NCBI GenBank assembly: GCA_965207535.1
Contig: CBDBMR010000013.1
Location: 124,001 to 188,000, forward strand
DNA length: 64,000 nt
Source of the DNA: JAJDXO01 sp965207535
GTDB lineage: Bacteria > Pseudomonadota > Alphaproteobacteria > Rhodospirillales > UBA2165
Direction: 5' to 3'
This document shows, piece by piece, positions 25,499-35,300 of this stretch (within the stretch, counting starts at the first letter, position 1; the number at the start of each line of letters is the position of its first letter). The position numbers and the translations under genes are program-made. The notes under the pieces were generated by a model. It was given only the letters and a program-made list of their open reading frames with translations, did no database searches and was not told where the DNA came from.

Positions 25499-25771
25499 CC
25501 GAGATTTCCCTACTAGCGTCCCAAAACCGGTGATTTTCCTACTGGCATTGCAAAACCGATAAAGCACATTCGGGAAAACGTCAACAAGCTAGTGGAATCC
25601 CCGGTCGGCGAGCCGATTTTTTTTGCCGCCGGCCGATTTCGGCTGGCCAAGGGTGCGCCGGAGTCCGCCGGGCGGAAGATCGCGCTTTTGGCCGGGTCCG
25701 GAGCGACTCGACCGCGCCGTGTTTCGCGCCGGCGGCGCGCGGCCTCGAAGGCGGGGCCGCGGATGCGGCCG

Positions 25772-27046
25772 TTATTTCCGCCTAGGCGCCTGCGGATCGG
25801 GTGCGCCTCTGTACACCACCGGCAGAAGCAACGGGTCCTCCACACTGGAATCGGCGTGGAATTGGATCACGCCACGGCCCGTGCCGCAGTCCCCGAATTC
25901 ATCGCAAGCCAGCGTGCCGAGCAGGCCCCGAAAGCCCGCGGTGCCGGCCAGCGCATCGCGGAGCGCCCGGCGGTCGATGGAGAGCGTCCCGTCACCGGGC
26001 ACCGCGACCTGCTTGATCGCGGACAGCAGCAGCGTCGCGGCGTCATAGCCGTGGGCCCAGTATGGCGATGCCGGCGGCCAGCCCAAGGCGGTTTCGATCG
26101 CGCTCAGCACGTCGGCGGCGCTCCTGCCCGTCGCCTGGTTGACGTTCCCGGCCTCTACCGGATCGGGACCCGTGAAGTAGAGCCCCTCGGCGTCGGGCAT
26201 GGCGAGCAAGGCTCTTGTCTGCATGGCGCTGTCTCCGATCATCCTCACGCCTTCCAGGCCGCCGAACCCGGCCGCCTGCTGGATCAACGCCCTGGCTTCC
26301 ACCGGAAAGAGGGCGAGCAACACGCCGTCGGGGGCGGCGGCCCCCAACTCGGCGAGAACGGCGGACATGTCGGTCTGCCCTTTGGCAACTTGGGTTACGA
26401 TCGGAACAATACCCCCATGCCCGCGAAACGCGGCGGCGAACGCGTTGGCAAGCGCGCTGGAATAGGCGTCGCCGTCGTGGACCGCCGCCATCCTGCGCAA
26501 CCCGAGCTCTTCGTAGCCGAACCTCGCGGCGACGCGCGCCGTCACGAGGTCGTTGTTCGCCACACGGAAATAACCCTGGTGATAGTCCGGGCCGGCATTG
26601 CCGGCGAGGTCGGAAGTGAGCCGGGGCGAGGTGTTGGCCGGCGAGATCATCGAGAGGCCGGCCGCGCCGAGGATCGGCGAGGCCTCCACCGCCGCGCCGG
26701 AGCATAGCGTCCCGATGACGCCGACGACGTTCGCCTCGCCGGCGACGGCCTCGGCCGCCGCGCGCCCGCCCTCGCCCGAGCACTTTTCGTCAAGGGTCCG
26801 GAGGGAAACCGGACGCCCGTGAATGGGGCCGAAGTCTTTGATCGCCAACTCGACGGCGGCTTCGATGACGGGCGAAATTTCCTTTACCACCGAGCCGGAA
26901 AGCAGTGCGCGAATCTGGATCGGCTCGCCCTGCCCGATCTCGACGTTGCCGGGCGCCCCGGCGGCGTATGCGTTGCCGCAAGCGAGGGCCGCCGCCAGCG
27001 CAATGGCTGCAGCCGAGGTCCGAATCCCGCTCACCAAAATCGACAT
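25772..27046 (-). CDS. Branched-chain amino acid-type ABC substrate-binding protein
   Basis: 424 residues from ATG 27046, which has GGAGA 7 bases upstream. The signal peptide ends near ALACGNAYAAG. The protein is of the LivK/PBP1 class (PF13458): an N-terminal strand with IRALLSGSVVKEI, the central VVGVIGTLCSGAAVEASPILGAAGLSMISPANTSP segment (shown by family as the ligand cleft), and the C-terminal AHGYDAATLLLSAI region. Two cysteines in LDEKCSGEG and GTLCSGA could form a disulfide. Liv permease and ATPase genes are absent, so the ligand and partner are unknown. Confidence 0.87.
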   Translation of the reverse strand: MSILVSGIRTSAAAIALAAALACGNAYAAGAPGNVEIGQGEPIQIRALLSGSVVKEISPVIEAAVELAIKDFGPIHGRPVSLRTLDEKCSGEGGRAAAEAVAGEANVVGVIGTLCSGAAVEASPILGAAGLSMISPANTSPRLTSDLAGNAGPDYHQGYFRVANNDLVTARVAARFGYEELGLRRMAAVHDGDAYSSALANAFAAAFRGHGGIVPIVTQVAKGQTDMSAVLAELGAAAPDGVLLALFPVEARALIQQAAGFGGLEGVRMIGDSAMQTRALLAMPDAEGLYFTGPDPVEAGNVNQATGRSAADVLSAIETALGWPPASPYWAHGYDAATLLLSAIKQVAVPGDGTLSIDRRALRDALAGTAGFRGLLGTLACDEFGDCGTGRGVIQFHADSSVEDPLLLPVVYRGAPDPQAPRRK

Positions 27047-27129
27047 GTGACAGTCTCCGAAGTCTTTACGCCCAGCGTTCGCCGGGGCGCGCAAGGCAAT
27101 CCGGCTGCGACGGAGTATAACGGCGGCGC

Positions 27130-28902
27130 TCAGGACTTCAAATGGACGGGGACCTTGACTCGTACGGTCACGATATCGGTGTCGTGGTACTGCTGATGGC
27201 GAACCGACGAGGCAACGTGCCGCAACAGTCTGAGCGATACCTCGTCTTCCGCGTGCGCCTCCGCCTCCGTGGCGCGTTCGCTGAGTAGCGCGATCTGATC
27301 CTCGAGGTTTGCGTCCCCGGTCGAGGCGATGAATTCGAGAACCGCCTCGTCCCGCTCCTTGTGGGCGATCAGCAGCAATCGCCGCTCGGTATCCCCGTCA
27401 CCGTTTTCCGACCGGTAGTGCTCGAGGAGGGTCAGCAAGGTCTCCTCGCTGGCGCTGTCGAGGCGCTCCGTCATCGCCTCGCCCCAGCCGCTCCGCGAGG
27501 CGAACGTCCCGAGGAATTCCCTGATCTCGGGAAGGACGGAGATTTGGAACGGTACTTCGATTCGCCGGCGCCGGGGCTCCGCGAGTTGGACGAACAGCGT
27601 CAGAAGAAGGGCGGTCAGTCCTCCCGCCGTCATACCGTTCTGCAGCAACCCGCCCGCGAGGTCCGCGAAGAATTCGGGAAAAATCACGCCGTTCTGAAAG
27701 CCGACCCCGACCCAGAACGACACGCCGGCGATCATGCCGTTGCGATAGTCGATACCGTCCTGGAGCAGGACCTTCATGCCCACCACGAAGAGGATCGCGA
27801 GGAGGACGGTGACATACGCTCCAGCAACCGGGCTCGGTATCGCCAGGATGACGGCGAGCAGCTTGGGGAAAAAGGCGACGGCAATGAAGATCACACCGGC
27901 GGCGATTCCGACCGTGCGCGCCCCCACTCCCGTCAGTTCGGTGACCGAGATGCTCGTGGAGTACGTGGTATTCGGGACCGTGCCGACGCAGCCCGACAGG
28001 AGATTGCCCACACCGTCGGCGGTAACGGCGCCTTGAACCGAGCGGAAGTCCACGGCCCGCGGGCGGCGCCATGAAACCCGCTGGATCGCCACGGAATCAC
28101 CCACGGTCTCGATGGCGCCGATCAGCGTTACGAAGATGAAACCCGGCAACAGGGCCCAGAACGTGAGGCCGAAGCCGAGGTCGAGGCCCGGCCAGGCAGT
28201 CGCGTCCGGAAGCCCGAACCACGGCGCATCGGCGATTTGGGCCGTATCGTAAATGCCGAAATACCAACCAACCATCGTACCGGCGATGACGCCGGCAACT
28301 GGCGCCCACAGGCGAAGCATGCCGGTCGCCTTGATGGCGATGCCGACGATGACGATCAGCGTGACCAGCGCGCTGAGCGGCGCGGCCTCGGCCGGCGTAC
28401 CCTCCGGCACCTTCCCCAGCAGGTCGAAAATGATCGGCATCACGGTCACGGGAATCAGCATGATCACCGTACCGGCCACGGGCGGGGTGAGTATCCGGCG
28501 AAACAACGCCAGCCGTCGCGCCAGCCCGAACTGGAACAGCGAGGATATGATGACCAGCGTCGCCAGCATGGCGGGCCCGCCCTCCGCGATGGCGGTGATG
28601 CAGATGGCGATGAAGGCGCCCGAGGTGCCCATCAGAAGCACGTAGCCCGCCCCGACCCGGCCAACCCTGACCGCCTGAAGGATCGTGCTGACTCCGCTGA
28701 CCAGGACGGCCCCGAAGACGGCCCACATCAGGTACGCCTCGGCGCCGCCGGCGGCCTGGACCACGATGAGGGGCGTGAGGACGATCCCGGAAATGGTCAG
28801 GATGGCGAGTTGGAGGCCGAGCCCGGCTGTCAGCAGCGCGGGCGGCCGGTCGTCGGCCTCATAGCGGACGGCGGATTGAAGATCGGAGGTATCGGCGGGC
28901 AT
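27130..28902 (-). CDS. NCS2 (uracil/xanthine-type) permease with C-terminal degenerate RsbW-like domain, copy A
   Basis: 590 residues from ATG 28902. Residues 1 to about 440 form an NCS2 nucleobase-transporter fold (PF00860) with about 14 helices; conserved parts include GTVPNTTYSTSISVTELTGV and FFPKLLAVILAIPSPVAGA. The remaining about 140 residues are extra for the family (usual length 430-460). They align by eye to RsbW-type ATPases: PEIREFLGTFASRSGW, then SEETLLTLLEHY where the N box would be (Asn replaced by Thr), TGDANLED for G1, and VSLRLLRHVASSVRH for G2 (Gly-rich loop lost), ending DIVTVRVKV like the DIVTL end of the RsbW protein at 13.6 kb. I infer a non-ATP-binding regulatory domain. 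Substrate is unproven. Confidence 0.82.
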   Translation of the reverse strand: MPADTSDLQSAVRYEADDRPPALLTAGLGLQLAILTISGIVLTPLIVVQAAGGAEAYLMWAVFGAVLVSGVSTILQAVRVGRVGAGYVLLMGTSGAFIAICITAIAEGGPAMLATLVIISSLFQFGLARRLALFRRILTPPVAGTVIMLIPVTVMPIIFDLLGKVPEGTPAEAAPLSALVTLIVIVGIAIKATGMLRLWAPVAGVIAGTMVGWYFGIYDTAQIADAPWFGLPDATAWPGLDLGFGLTFWALLPGFIFVTLIGAIETVGDSVAIQRVSWRRPRAVDFRSVQGAVTADGVGNLLSGCVGTVPNTTYSTSISVTELTGVGARTVGIAAGVIFIAVAFFPKLLAVILAIPSPVAGAYVTVLLAILFVVGMKVLLQDGIDYRNGMIAGVSFWVGVGFQNGVIFPEFFADLAGGLLQNGMTAGGLTALLLTLFVQLAEPRRRRIEVPFQISVLPEIREFLGTFASRSGWGEAMTERLDSASEETLLTLLEHYRSENGDGDTERRLLLIAHKERDEAVLEFIASTGDANLEDQIALLSERATEAEAHAEDEVSLRLLRHVASSVRHQQYHDTDIVTVRVKVPVHLKS

Positions 28903-29103
28903 TATCGGACTTATACGCGACCGCCACGGGTACTTCAATATCCCCGGATATCCCCATCAGGGCTGTCGCTTTCGGGAATGAGCAGCGGCTTTGTCGCCCG
29001 GCAGTCGTGCGCCGGGAAACGAACTCCTGGACAATCGCAACGGCTTACGCCACGGTCTTCGCTTCATCGTCATCCCGTGCCGAAGGGACCGGGATGGCGC
29101 CAA

Positions 29104-29133
29104 GCAACGATCCAAGAGGCAACGATCCAAGAG
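29104..29133. repeat. 15-bp perfect tandem duplication in a leader
   Basis: GCAACGATCCAAGAG occurs twice head-to-tail (29104-29118, 29119-29133), ending 9 bases before ATG 29143. The second copy supplies the AAGAG that extends into GAGAGGG, the Shine-Dalgarno of the small secreted protein, so the duplication doubles or shifts the ribosome site. Confidence 0.75.
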
Positions 29134-29142
29134 AGGGTAGCG

Positions 29143-29619
29143 ATGAAGAAATGGATACTGACGCTCGCAGTGTGCTTTCTCATGGCCGGCAACGGGGCGG
29201 CGGCCGAGGAAGGCTCATTCAAGGCCACCGGCGAGTGCTGGTACTTCGCCAGCGCCACGGTGCTGGACCTCAGCGTCAGCAAGTCGCAATGCAACGTCAA
29301 GATAACGACAAGTAATGTTCCTGCGCTCGAGAGCGGCAAGGAAGGCAAAGCCGACGGCTACGTGTTCATCCGGACGGATCAGGGCCGCCTCGAACTCCAT
29401 GCGCTGGGCGACGTGCGATTCGACGACGGCATGTTCATTGTCTATTCGCAGAGGAGCATCGGCGGCAAATTGTCCGGTGAAGGGAAACAGAAGTTGATTG
29501 GCGTTTCCGGATCCCTCGAGGGAGGCGTGGCGTCCTGCTCGTACAGAATCACGGATAGGAAATCCGACGGCACATGGTTGAAGCTCGTTTCCGATTGCAA
29601 TTGGGTGCGCCCGAAGTAA
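29143..29619 (+). CDS. Small secreted protein of unknown function
   Basis: 158 residues from ATG 29143 (GAGAGGG at 29131-29137). Signal peptide KKWILTLAVCFLMAGNGAAAE. The mature protein is small, all-beta in pattern, with four or five cysteines (ECWYF, SQCNV, SCSYR, DCNWV) that could pair in the periplasm. The end, GSLEGGVASCSYRIT...DCNWVRP, resembles the end of the next secreted protein (SGIVGNCPYSTS...GTCTWRRP), so the two are probably distant paralogs. Both lie between two NCS2-RsbW-like genes and divergent from copy A. I do not recognise a named family. Confidence 0.7.
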   Translation: MKKWILTLAVCFLMAGNGAAAEEGSFKATGECWYFASATVLDLSVSKSQCNVKITTSNVPALESGKEGKADGYVFIRTDQGRLELHALGDVRFDDGMFIVYSQRSIGGKLSGEGKQKLIGVSGSLEGGVASCSYRITDRKSDGTWLKLVSDCNWVRPK

Positions 29620-29662
29620 CGGGGCCCGGGGACAAGGGGTGAGAACGACAGGAGAAGACACC

Positions 29663-30172
29663 ATGAATGCATTCAGTCACGCAAGACTGCTGTTGCCGAT
29701 CGCGGCCCTTCTCGCCGTGTGCGCCGCGCAGACCGCCGTCGCCGAGGAGAGCGGCACTTACGAACTCATCGCGACCCAGGTCCACGACTACACCACGCTG
29801 AAACACGCAGGGCGGACCATCACCGGGGGTTCGCTGCAAGGGACAGCCAGTATCGTCGCGACCAGCGGCGGCCCGTTTACCGACGGCGCGGATTACCGCG
29901 TGACCTGCGTGGTCTACGTCAAGCAATCGGATGCCGGCATCGATCTGGAGGCGCCGTGCACGATGACGGACGAGGCAGGCGACGCGCTGTACGTGCTGGC
30001 GGAGAGGCGGGCGGGAGACGTTGCCGCCGGAGGCGGCGGTACGGGCATTCACCGGATTCTGGGCGGCACCGGAAAATTCTCCGGCATCGTCGGCAACTGC
30101 CCGTACAGCACGAGCTACCTTCCCGACAAGTGGATCGTGACCAGGGGAACATGCACTTGGCGAAGGCCATAA
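29663..30172 (+). CDS. Small secreted protein, allene-oxide-cyclase-barrel-like
   Basis: 169 residues from ATG 29663 (GGAGA at 29651-29655). Signal peptide with RLLLPIAALLAVCAAQTAVAEE. The body has the GGTGKFSGIVGN pattern seen in small lipocalin-like or allene oxide cyclase barrel proteins, and ends TCTWRRP. It lies 43 bases after the previous secreted protein with the same strand, so the two probably form an operon. Binding of a small ligand is a reasonable guess for this fold, not shown here. A role with the flanking permeases is inference from position. Confidence 0.7.
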   Translation: MNAFSHARLLLPIAALLAVCAAQTAVAEESGTYELIATQVHDYTTLKHAGRTITGGSLQGTASIVATSGGPFTDGADYRVTCVVYVKQSDAGIDLEAPCTMTDEAGDALYVLAERRAGDVAAGGGGTGIHRILGGTGKFSGIVGNCPYSTSYLPDKWIVTRGTCTWRRP

Positions 30173-30265
30173 ACAGTCAGGGGCGGTAACTTTCGCCTCG
30201 GACCAACTCCCGTTTCCGCGGGCCCTGGTCCGGACTAGCTGGCGCGCAGCCGCCGGGCCGGTCAA

Positions 30266-30307
30266 GCGCCAAGTGCCAGGCGCCAAGTGCCAGGCGCCAA
30301 GTGTCAG
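30266..30307. repeat. Three copies of a 14-bp tandem repeat over a stop codon
   Basis: GCGCCAAGTGCCAG is repeated at 30266-30279, 30280-30293 and 30294-30307 (last copy with one C to T change). The array ends inside the stop codon of the second NCS2 gene. The 14-base period is not a multiple of three, so it is not a protein repeat. Without spacers of unique sequence it is not a CRISPR array. Confidence 0.75.
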
Positions 30308-32073
30308 GCATCAGGCGCCGGGGCTTTCACCTGCACGGTCACGATGTCCAAATCGTGGTATTGCTGGTGACGCACCGACGAGGCGAGGTGGCGCAGCACC
30401 CGGAGCGAGACTTCGTGGCCGACCGGTGTCTCCTCGCCCCCGGCGGCGAGCACCGCCATCCGTTCCTGTACGTTCTCCTCTCCCGCCACGACGACGAATT
30501 CGAGCACGGCGCCGCCCTCGCCCTTCGACGCCGAAAGCCGCAGGCGGCGCCGGCGATCCCCGGCCTCGCTTTCTTCTTCCGGCTCTTCTTCCGGCCGCAG
30601 GAGGGTCAGAAGGGTCTCCTCGGCGGCGGCGGCGAGCCGGTCTGACATGGCGCCGTCCCAGCCGCTGCGCGACGCGAACCGGCTCAGGAATGCCCTAATT
30701 TCCGGCAGCGCCGCGATGGCGAACCCGGTCTCCAGGCGGTCGGGCCGGGCTCCGGAAAGACCCACGATCAGGGTCAGGAGTATCGACGCGAGGCCGCCGG
30801 CGGTGATCCCGTTGGCGAAAAGGCCGCCGGCGAATTCGGACACGAATTCGGGAAAGATCGCGCCGTTCTGGACGCCGACACCAAGCCAGAAGGAAACGCC
30901 GACGATCACGCCCTTGCGAAGGTCCATGCCGTCCTGCATCGCCGTCCCAATTCCGATGATGAACAGCAGCGCGACCAGGACCAGGAGATAGGCGCCGACG
31001 ACGGGGCCCGGGATCGCCAGCACGAGGGCCAGCGCCTTGGGCAGGAAGGCGAGAGCGAGGAAAACCGCTCCGGTGGCGACCGCCACGGCCCGCGCGGCAA
31101 CCCCGGTAATCTCGATGAGCGGCGCCGCGAGGGAATAGGTCGTGTTCGGAACGGTTCCGGCCACGCCGCACAGCAGGTTGCTCATCCCGTCGACCGTGAC
31201 CGTACCCTGTACCGCCCGGAAATCGACCGGCCGCTGCCGGCGCCACGAGACCCGCTGGAGCGCCGTGCTGCTGCTGATCGCACGGATCGACCCGATCACG
31301 GCGGTCAGGAGGAAGGCCGGAAGCAGCGCCCAGAATTCCGATCCGAATTCGAGGTCGAAGCCGGGGACAGAGATATCGGGCAGCCCGAACCAGGAGGCCG
31401 CGGCGATACGGTCCAGATCGTAGAGGCCGAAGAAGGCCGCGAGACCCGTACCCAGAATGACGCCGATCACCGGCGCCCACAGCCGCAGCGACGCCGAGCC
31501 CTTTAGAGAGACGCCGAGGATCGCCAGGAGCGTGACCAGCACGATCGATGGCGCCGCGTGGGCCGGGCTGCCGTCCGGTACGTCGCCCAGCATGCCGAAA
31601 ACGATCGGCATCGCCGTGACCGGCACCAGCATGATCACGGTTCCGGACACGGCCGGGGTCAGGACCCGGCGGAAAAGAGCGAGCCTGGCGGCCAACAGGA
31701 ACTGGAGAAGCGCCGCGGCGACGACCAGGATCGCCAGCAACGAAGGCCCGCCCTCCGCCAACGCCGTAATTGCGACCCCGATGAACGCCACCGAACTGCC
31801 CATGACGAGCACGTGGCCGCCGCCGACCCTGCCGAACCGGGCCGCTTGGAGCGCCGTCGTGACGCCGCTGATCGCGACCGCGGCGAACACTGCCCACGCC
31901 AGATGGGAGTCGGCGGCGCCGCCGGCCCGCATCACCGCCGTCGGGATCAGGATCGGCACCGCCACGGTGATCAGGGCGAGCTGCACGCCGAGGCCGAGGG
32001 TTAACGCCCCGGGCGCGCGCTCATCCGCCTCGTAGCGAAGCCCGCCGCCAACCTCCGCCCGGCGCCCGCTCAT
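30304..32073 (-). CDS. NCS2-type permease with C-terminal degenerate RsbW-like domain, copy B
   Basis: 589 residues, a paralog of the gene at 27130 along its whole length (shared VSWRRxRxVDFRxVQG, GTVPNTTYS, SGWxxAMxxRL and ASSVRHQQYHD). The permease part has about 14 helices; the C-terminal domain starts near residue 446. The would-be N box is AAEETLLTLLRP, again with Thr at the Asn position, followed by an acidic insert (EEEPEEESEAGD). The G2 loop is HEVSLRVLRHLASS, without glycines. Conservation of this domain in both copies argues that it is functional even though ATP binding looks lost. The array of 14-bp repeats covers its stop codon. It and copy A bracket two secreted proteins. Confidence 0.82.
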   Translation of the reverse strand: MSGRRAEVGGGLRYEADERAPGALTLGLGVQLALITVAVPILIPTAVMRAGGAADSHLAWAVFAAVAISGVTTALQAARFGRVGGGHVLVMGSSVAFIGVAITALAEGGPSLLAILVVAAALLQFLLAARLALFRRVLTPAVSGTVIMLVPVTAMPIVFGMLGDVPDGSPAHAAPSIVLVTLLAILGVSLKGSASLRLWAPVIGVILGTGLAAFFGLYDLDRIAAASWFGLPDISVPGFDLEFGSEFWALLPAFLLTAVIGSIRAISSSTALQRVSWRRQRPVDFRAVQGTVTVDGMSNLLCGVAGTVPNTTYSLAAPLIEITGVAARAVAVATGAVFLALAFLPKALALVLAIPGPVVGAYLLVLVALLFIIGIGTAMQDGMDLRKGVIVGVSFWLGVGVQNGAIFPEFVSEFAGGLFANGITAGGLASILLTLIVGLSGARPDRLETGFAIAALPEIRAFLSRFASRSGWDGAMSDRLAAAAEETLLTLLRPEEEPEEESEAGDRRRRLRLSASKGEGGAVLEFVVVAGEENVQERMAVLAAGGEETPVGHEVSLRVLRHLASSVRHQQYHDLDIVTVQVKAPAPDA

Positions 32074-32358
32074 TTAGGCGCGCAATCCGGGCGGATGCCC
32101 CGGAACCGGAACGATGCCTGACTGTCCATCTGCTCGCGGCCTCCTGTCGACCCTGCGGGGCAGGCCTTCCCGGCGGACCCCGCGCCGCCGAGCGGCGGCA
32201 AACCCGTACGCGCCCCGGCTTGACGGCGCGCGCCCAGGACTCTGACATTTCAGGATTTTCGATGTATAGTCCAGCCTGAACACTGCCGGCGGAAGCCGCG
32301 CGACTTTCGCGCAATCGTCGAATTGCGCTCTATCGCGGATCGGAGGAAACAAGCCCGA

Positions 32359-35300
32359 ATGATGGACCAAGACGTTTCACGTGAAACATCCGGCGCTCCT
32401 TCGATCGAACCGGACGAACGAGAAGGCGCGCCCGCCGGCCGCGGCGAACCGATCGCCATCGTGGGCATGGCCTGCAAGTTCCCAGGCGCCCCGGACATTC
32501 CCGCTTTCTGGCGCCTGCTTGAAGAAGGCGGAAACGCCGTGTCGGAGGGCGTTCCGAGTTCGGGACCCGATCGCTTGCAGGACCTCTTCAGCAATCTCGA
32601 CAACCTGCCGGGCGCCTGCAGATATTGCGCCTACGTCGACGAGATCGATCTGTTCGATGCGGGATTCTTCCGAATCTCGCCGGTCGAGGCCGAATTGCTT
32701 GATCCGCAACAGCGGATGATGCTCGAGGTGAGTTGGCAGGCGCTCGAGGATGCGGGGATAGATCCCGATCGGCTCAAGGAAAGCCGTACGGGGGTCTACT
32801 CCGGAATCAGCAACGACGAGTACAGGATGCTGGTGGTGGATTCCCTGAGAACCTCCGAAGCCGCCGAATCCCTCTACGCATTGAGCGGCACCAACCTCAA
32901 CGGCACCAGTGGGCGGGTGTCGTTCGTGCTGGGACTGCGCGGGCCCGCCAAGGCGGTGGACGCGGCCTGCGCGTCGGCGCTGGTGTCGGTGCACGACGCG
33001 GTGGCGGACCTCCAGCAAGGCAAGGCGGACCTGGCCATTGCCGGCGGCGTGCAGGCGATCCTGAGCAGCCGCGTGTTCGAGTTGCGCGCCGAAGCGATGA
33101 TGTTGTCGCCGGACGGGCAGTGCAAGACGTTCGATGAGTCGGCGGACGGCTATGTGCGCGGCGAAGGCTGCGGCGTCGTGGTCCTGAAGCGTCTCAAGGA
33201 GGCCGAAAGGGACGGCGACCGTATCTGGGCCGTGATCCGGGGCGCGGCGGTGAATCACGGCGGCGCCAGCGTCGGCCTGACCGTGCCGAACGAACCCGCG
33301 CTCGAAGAGGTCATTGAAACCGCCATGTCGGATGCGGGAGTCTCCGCTTCGGAAGTGGATTACCTCGAAGCCCACGGGACCGGAACCGCCGTCGGCGATC
33401 CGATTGAAATCAACGCCGTCGCCCGGGTCTTCGGCAAGGACCGCTCGCCCGATCGTCCGCTGCTCGTCGGCTCCGTAAAGACCAACATCGGCCATCTGGA
33501 ATCGGCCGCGGGGATCGCGGGTCTGATCAAGGCGGCTCTCGTGATGCAGCGCGGCGTCGTTCCCAAGCATCTGCATTTCCACGATCCCGACCCGAGCCTC
33601 GATTGGGACCGGCTGCCGTTGCGGGTGACGTCGTCCATGACGGACCTGCCGGACCGTAACGGGCGGCCGCGCCTGGCGGGGGTGAACTCGTTCGGAATTT
33701 CCGGAACCAATGCGCACATCGTCGTCGAGGAGTATGTCGCTGCCGATGCGGCGCCCTACGGGCCGCAGACCGACGCCGGAGCCGGCCGGGTCGTGGAGGC
33801 GCCGCTTCCGGCGGCCGCGGAGAGTTTGGGGCACGACGAACAGCAGTTCACGCCGCGCGAGACCCGCGTGCTGCCCCTCTCCGGCAAATCGGAGCATGCG
33901 CTTTGCGAACTCGCCGAGCGGTACCGGTCATGGCTCGACGAACGGGTCGGCGCCTCGCCGGGCGAGACTGCGGCGATAGAGCCGCTGCTTTCGGACATGG
34001 CGTGGACGGCAGGCGTTGGACGCGCTCATTTCGACCGCCGCGCGGGCCTCGTCTTCAACGATGCCGAAGAATTGCGGGACGGCCTCGCCGCCCTTGCCGG
34101 GGCAGGTTCGGAGGCGGCGTCACGGGCGCCGGCGAAGGTGGCATTCGCCTATACCGGGCAGGGAAGCCAATGGGCCGGCATGGGCCGGGATCTGTACGAG
34201 TGCGAACCGGTGGCGCGGGCGGTGTTCGACCGGTGCGAGGAAGTGTTCGTCGAGGAGCGGGGCGCGTCGCTGCTGGACGCCATGTTCGGCCGCGCCGAAG
34301 ATGTCGACCTCACCGATACGGCGTGGGAGCAGCCGGCCCTCTATGCTCTCGAATGCGCCCTGACGGCGCTCTGGGCGAGTGTCGGGGTTCGTCCTGCCGC
34401 GGTCATGGGACACAGCGTCGGCGAAATTGCCGCGGCGCAGGCGGCGGGCGTGTTCAGTCTCGAGGACGGCATGCGGTTCGCCGACGCGCGCGGCACGCTG
34501 CTCTCGGAAACGCCGGCCGGCGCCATGGCGGCTGTCTTTGCGCCGCCGGAGCAGGTTGCCTCGGCCGTCGATGCGCATAACGCGGAGTCCGCGGGCGCGG
34601 CGGTGAACATCTCGGCGGACAACGGTGCGCATCAGGTGGTCAGCGGCCCGGTCGAGGGCATCGAGACCGTTATGAAGAGCTTCGAAGCCGAGGGCGTCCG
34701 GGTTCGCCGGCTGAACACCCAGAAGGCATTCCATAGCGCGCTGGTCGAACCGGCCCTCGACGCGCTTGAAGCGTCCCTGAAAGACGCGGCGATTGCCGCA
34801 CCCGAACTAACCTTGGTCAGCAACGTGACGGGCCGGGCCGTGGAAGACGGTGAACTCCTCGACGGCGCGTACTGGCGGCGTCATGCGCGCGAGGCGGTCG
34901 CGTTCGCAAGCGGCGCCGGAACACTTGCGGAAATGGGCGTGGACCTGATCCTGGAACTCGGGCCCCGCCCGGTGCTGGCGCCGATGGCGGCCTCGGCCTG
35001 GCCGGATTCGGCGCCGGCCCCAGCGGTGCTTTCGAGCATTTTCCCGCCGGAGGGAGACGCGCCCGGGAATCCAGGCGGCTTCGCCCAAGCGGTCGCGGCG
35101 GCCTACGAAGCCGGACTGCCCATACGCTTCGAGGGTCTCTTCGCCGGCGAGGTCCGGCGCCGCGTTTCCGTACCCGGCTATCCGTTCCAGCGGGAGCGCT
35201 ACTGGCTTCCGGCGCCGAAACGGCCGCGCAGTTCCGCCGGACTCCCCCTGCTCGGCGTCCGGCGCGAGTCGGCGGGCGGCGAGGTAACCTACGAATCCGA

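Noticed and set aside
25604..25623. TCGGC-GA-GCCGA followed by T8 as an intrinsic terminator
   Set aside because: The two-base loop is too small, and no plus-strand transcript would reach it, since the genes on both sides are on the minus strand.
25592..26707. A plus-strand frame opposite the branched-chain-type binding protein
   Set aside because: No signal, no family pattern; shadow of the minus-strand gene.
30266..30307. The repeated 14-bp units as a CRISPR array
   Set aside because: Units are directly adjacent with no spacers, and there are no cas genes.
32377..33897. A 506-codon frame antisense to the first ketosynthase
   Set aside because: Composition mirrors the other strand; catalytic motifs are on the plus strand.
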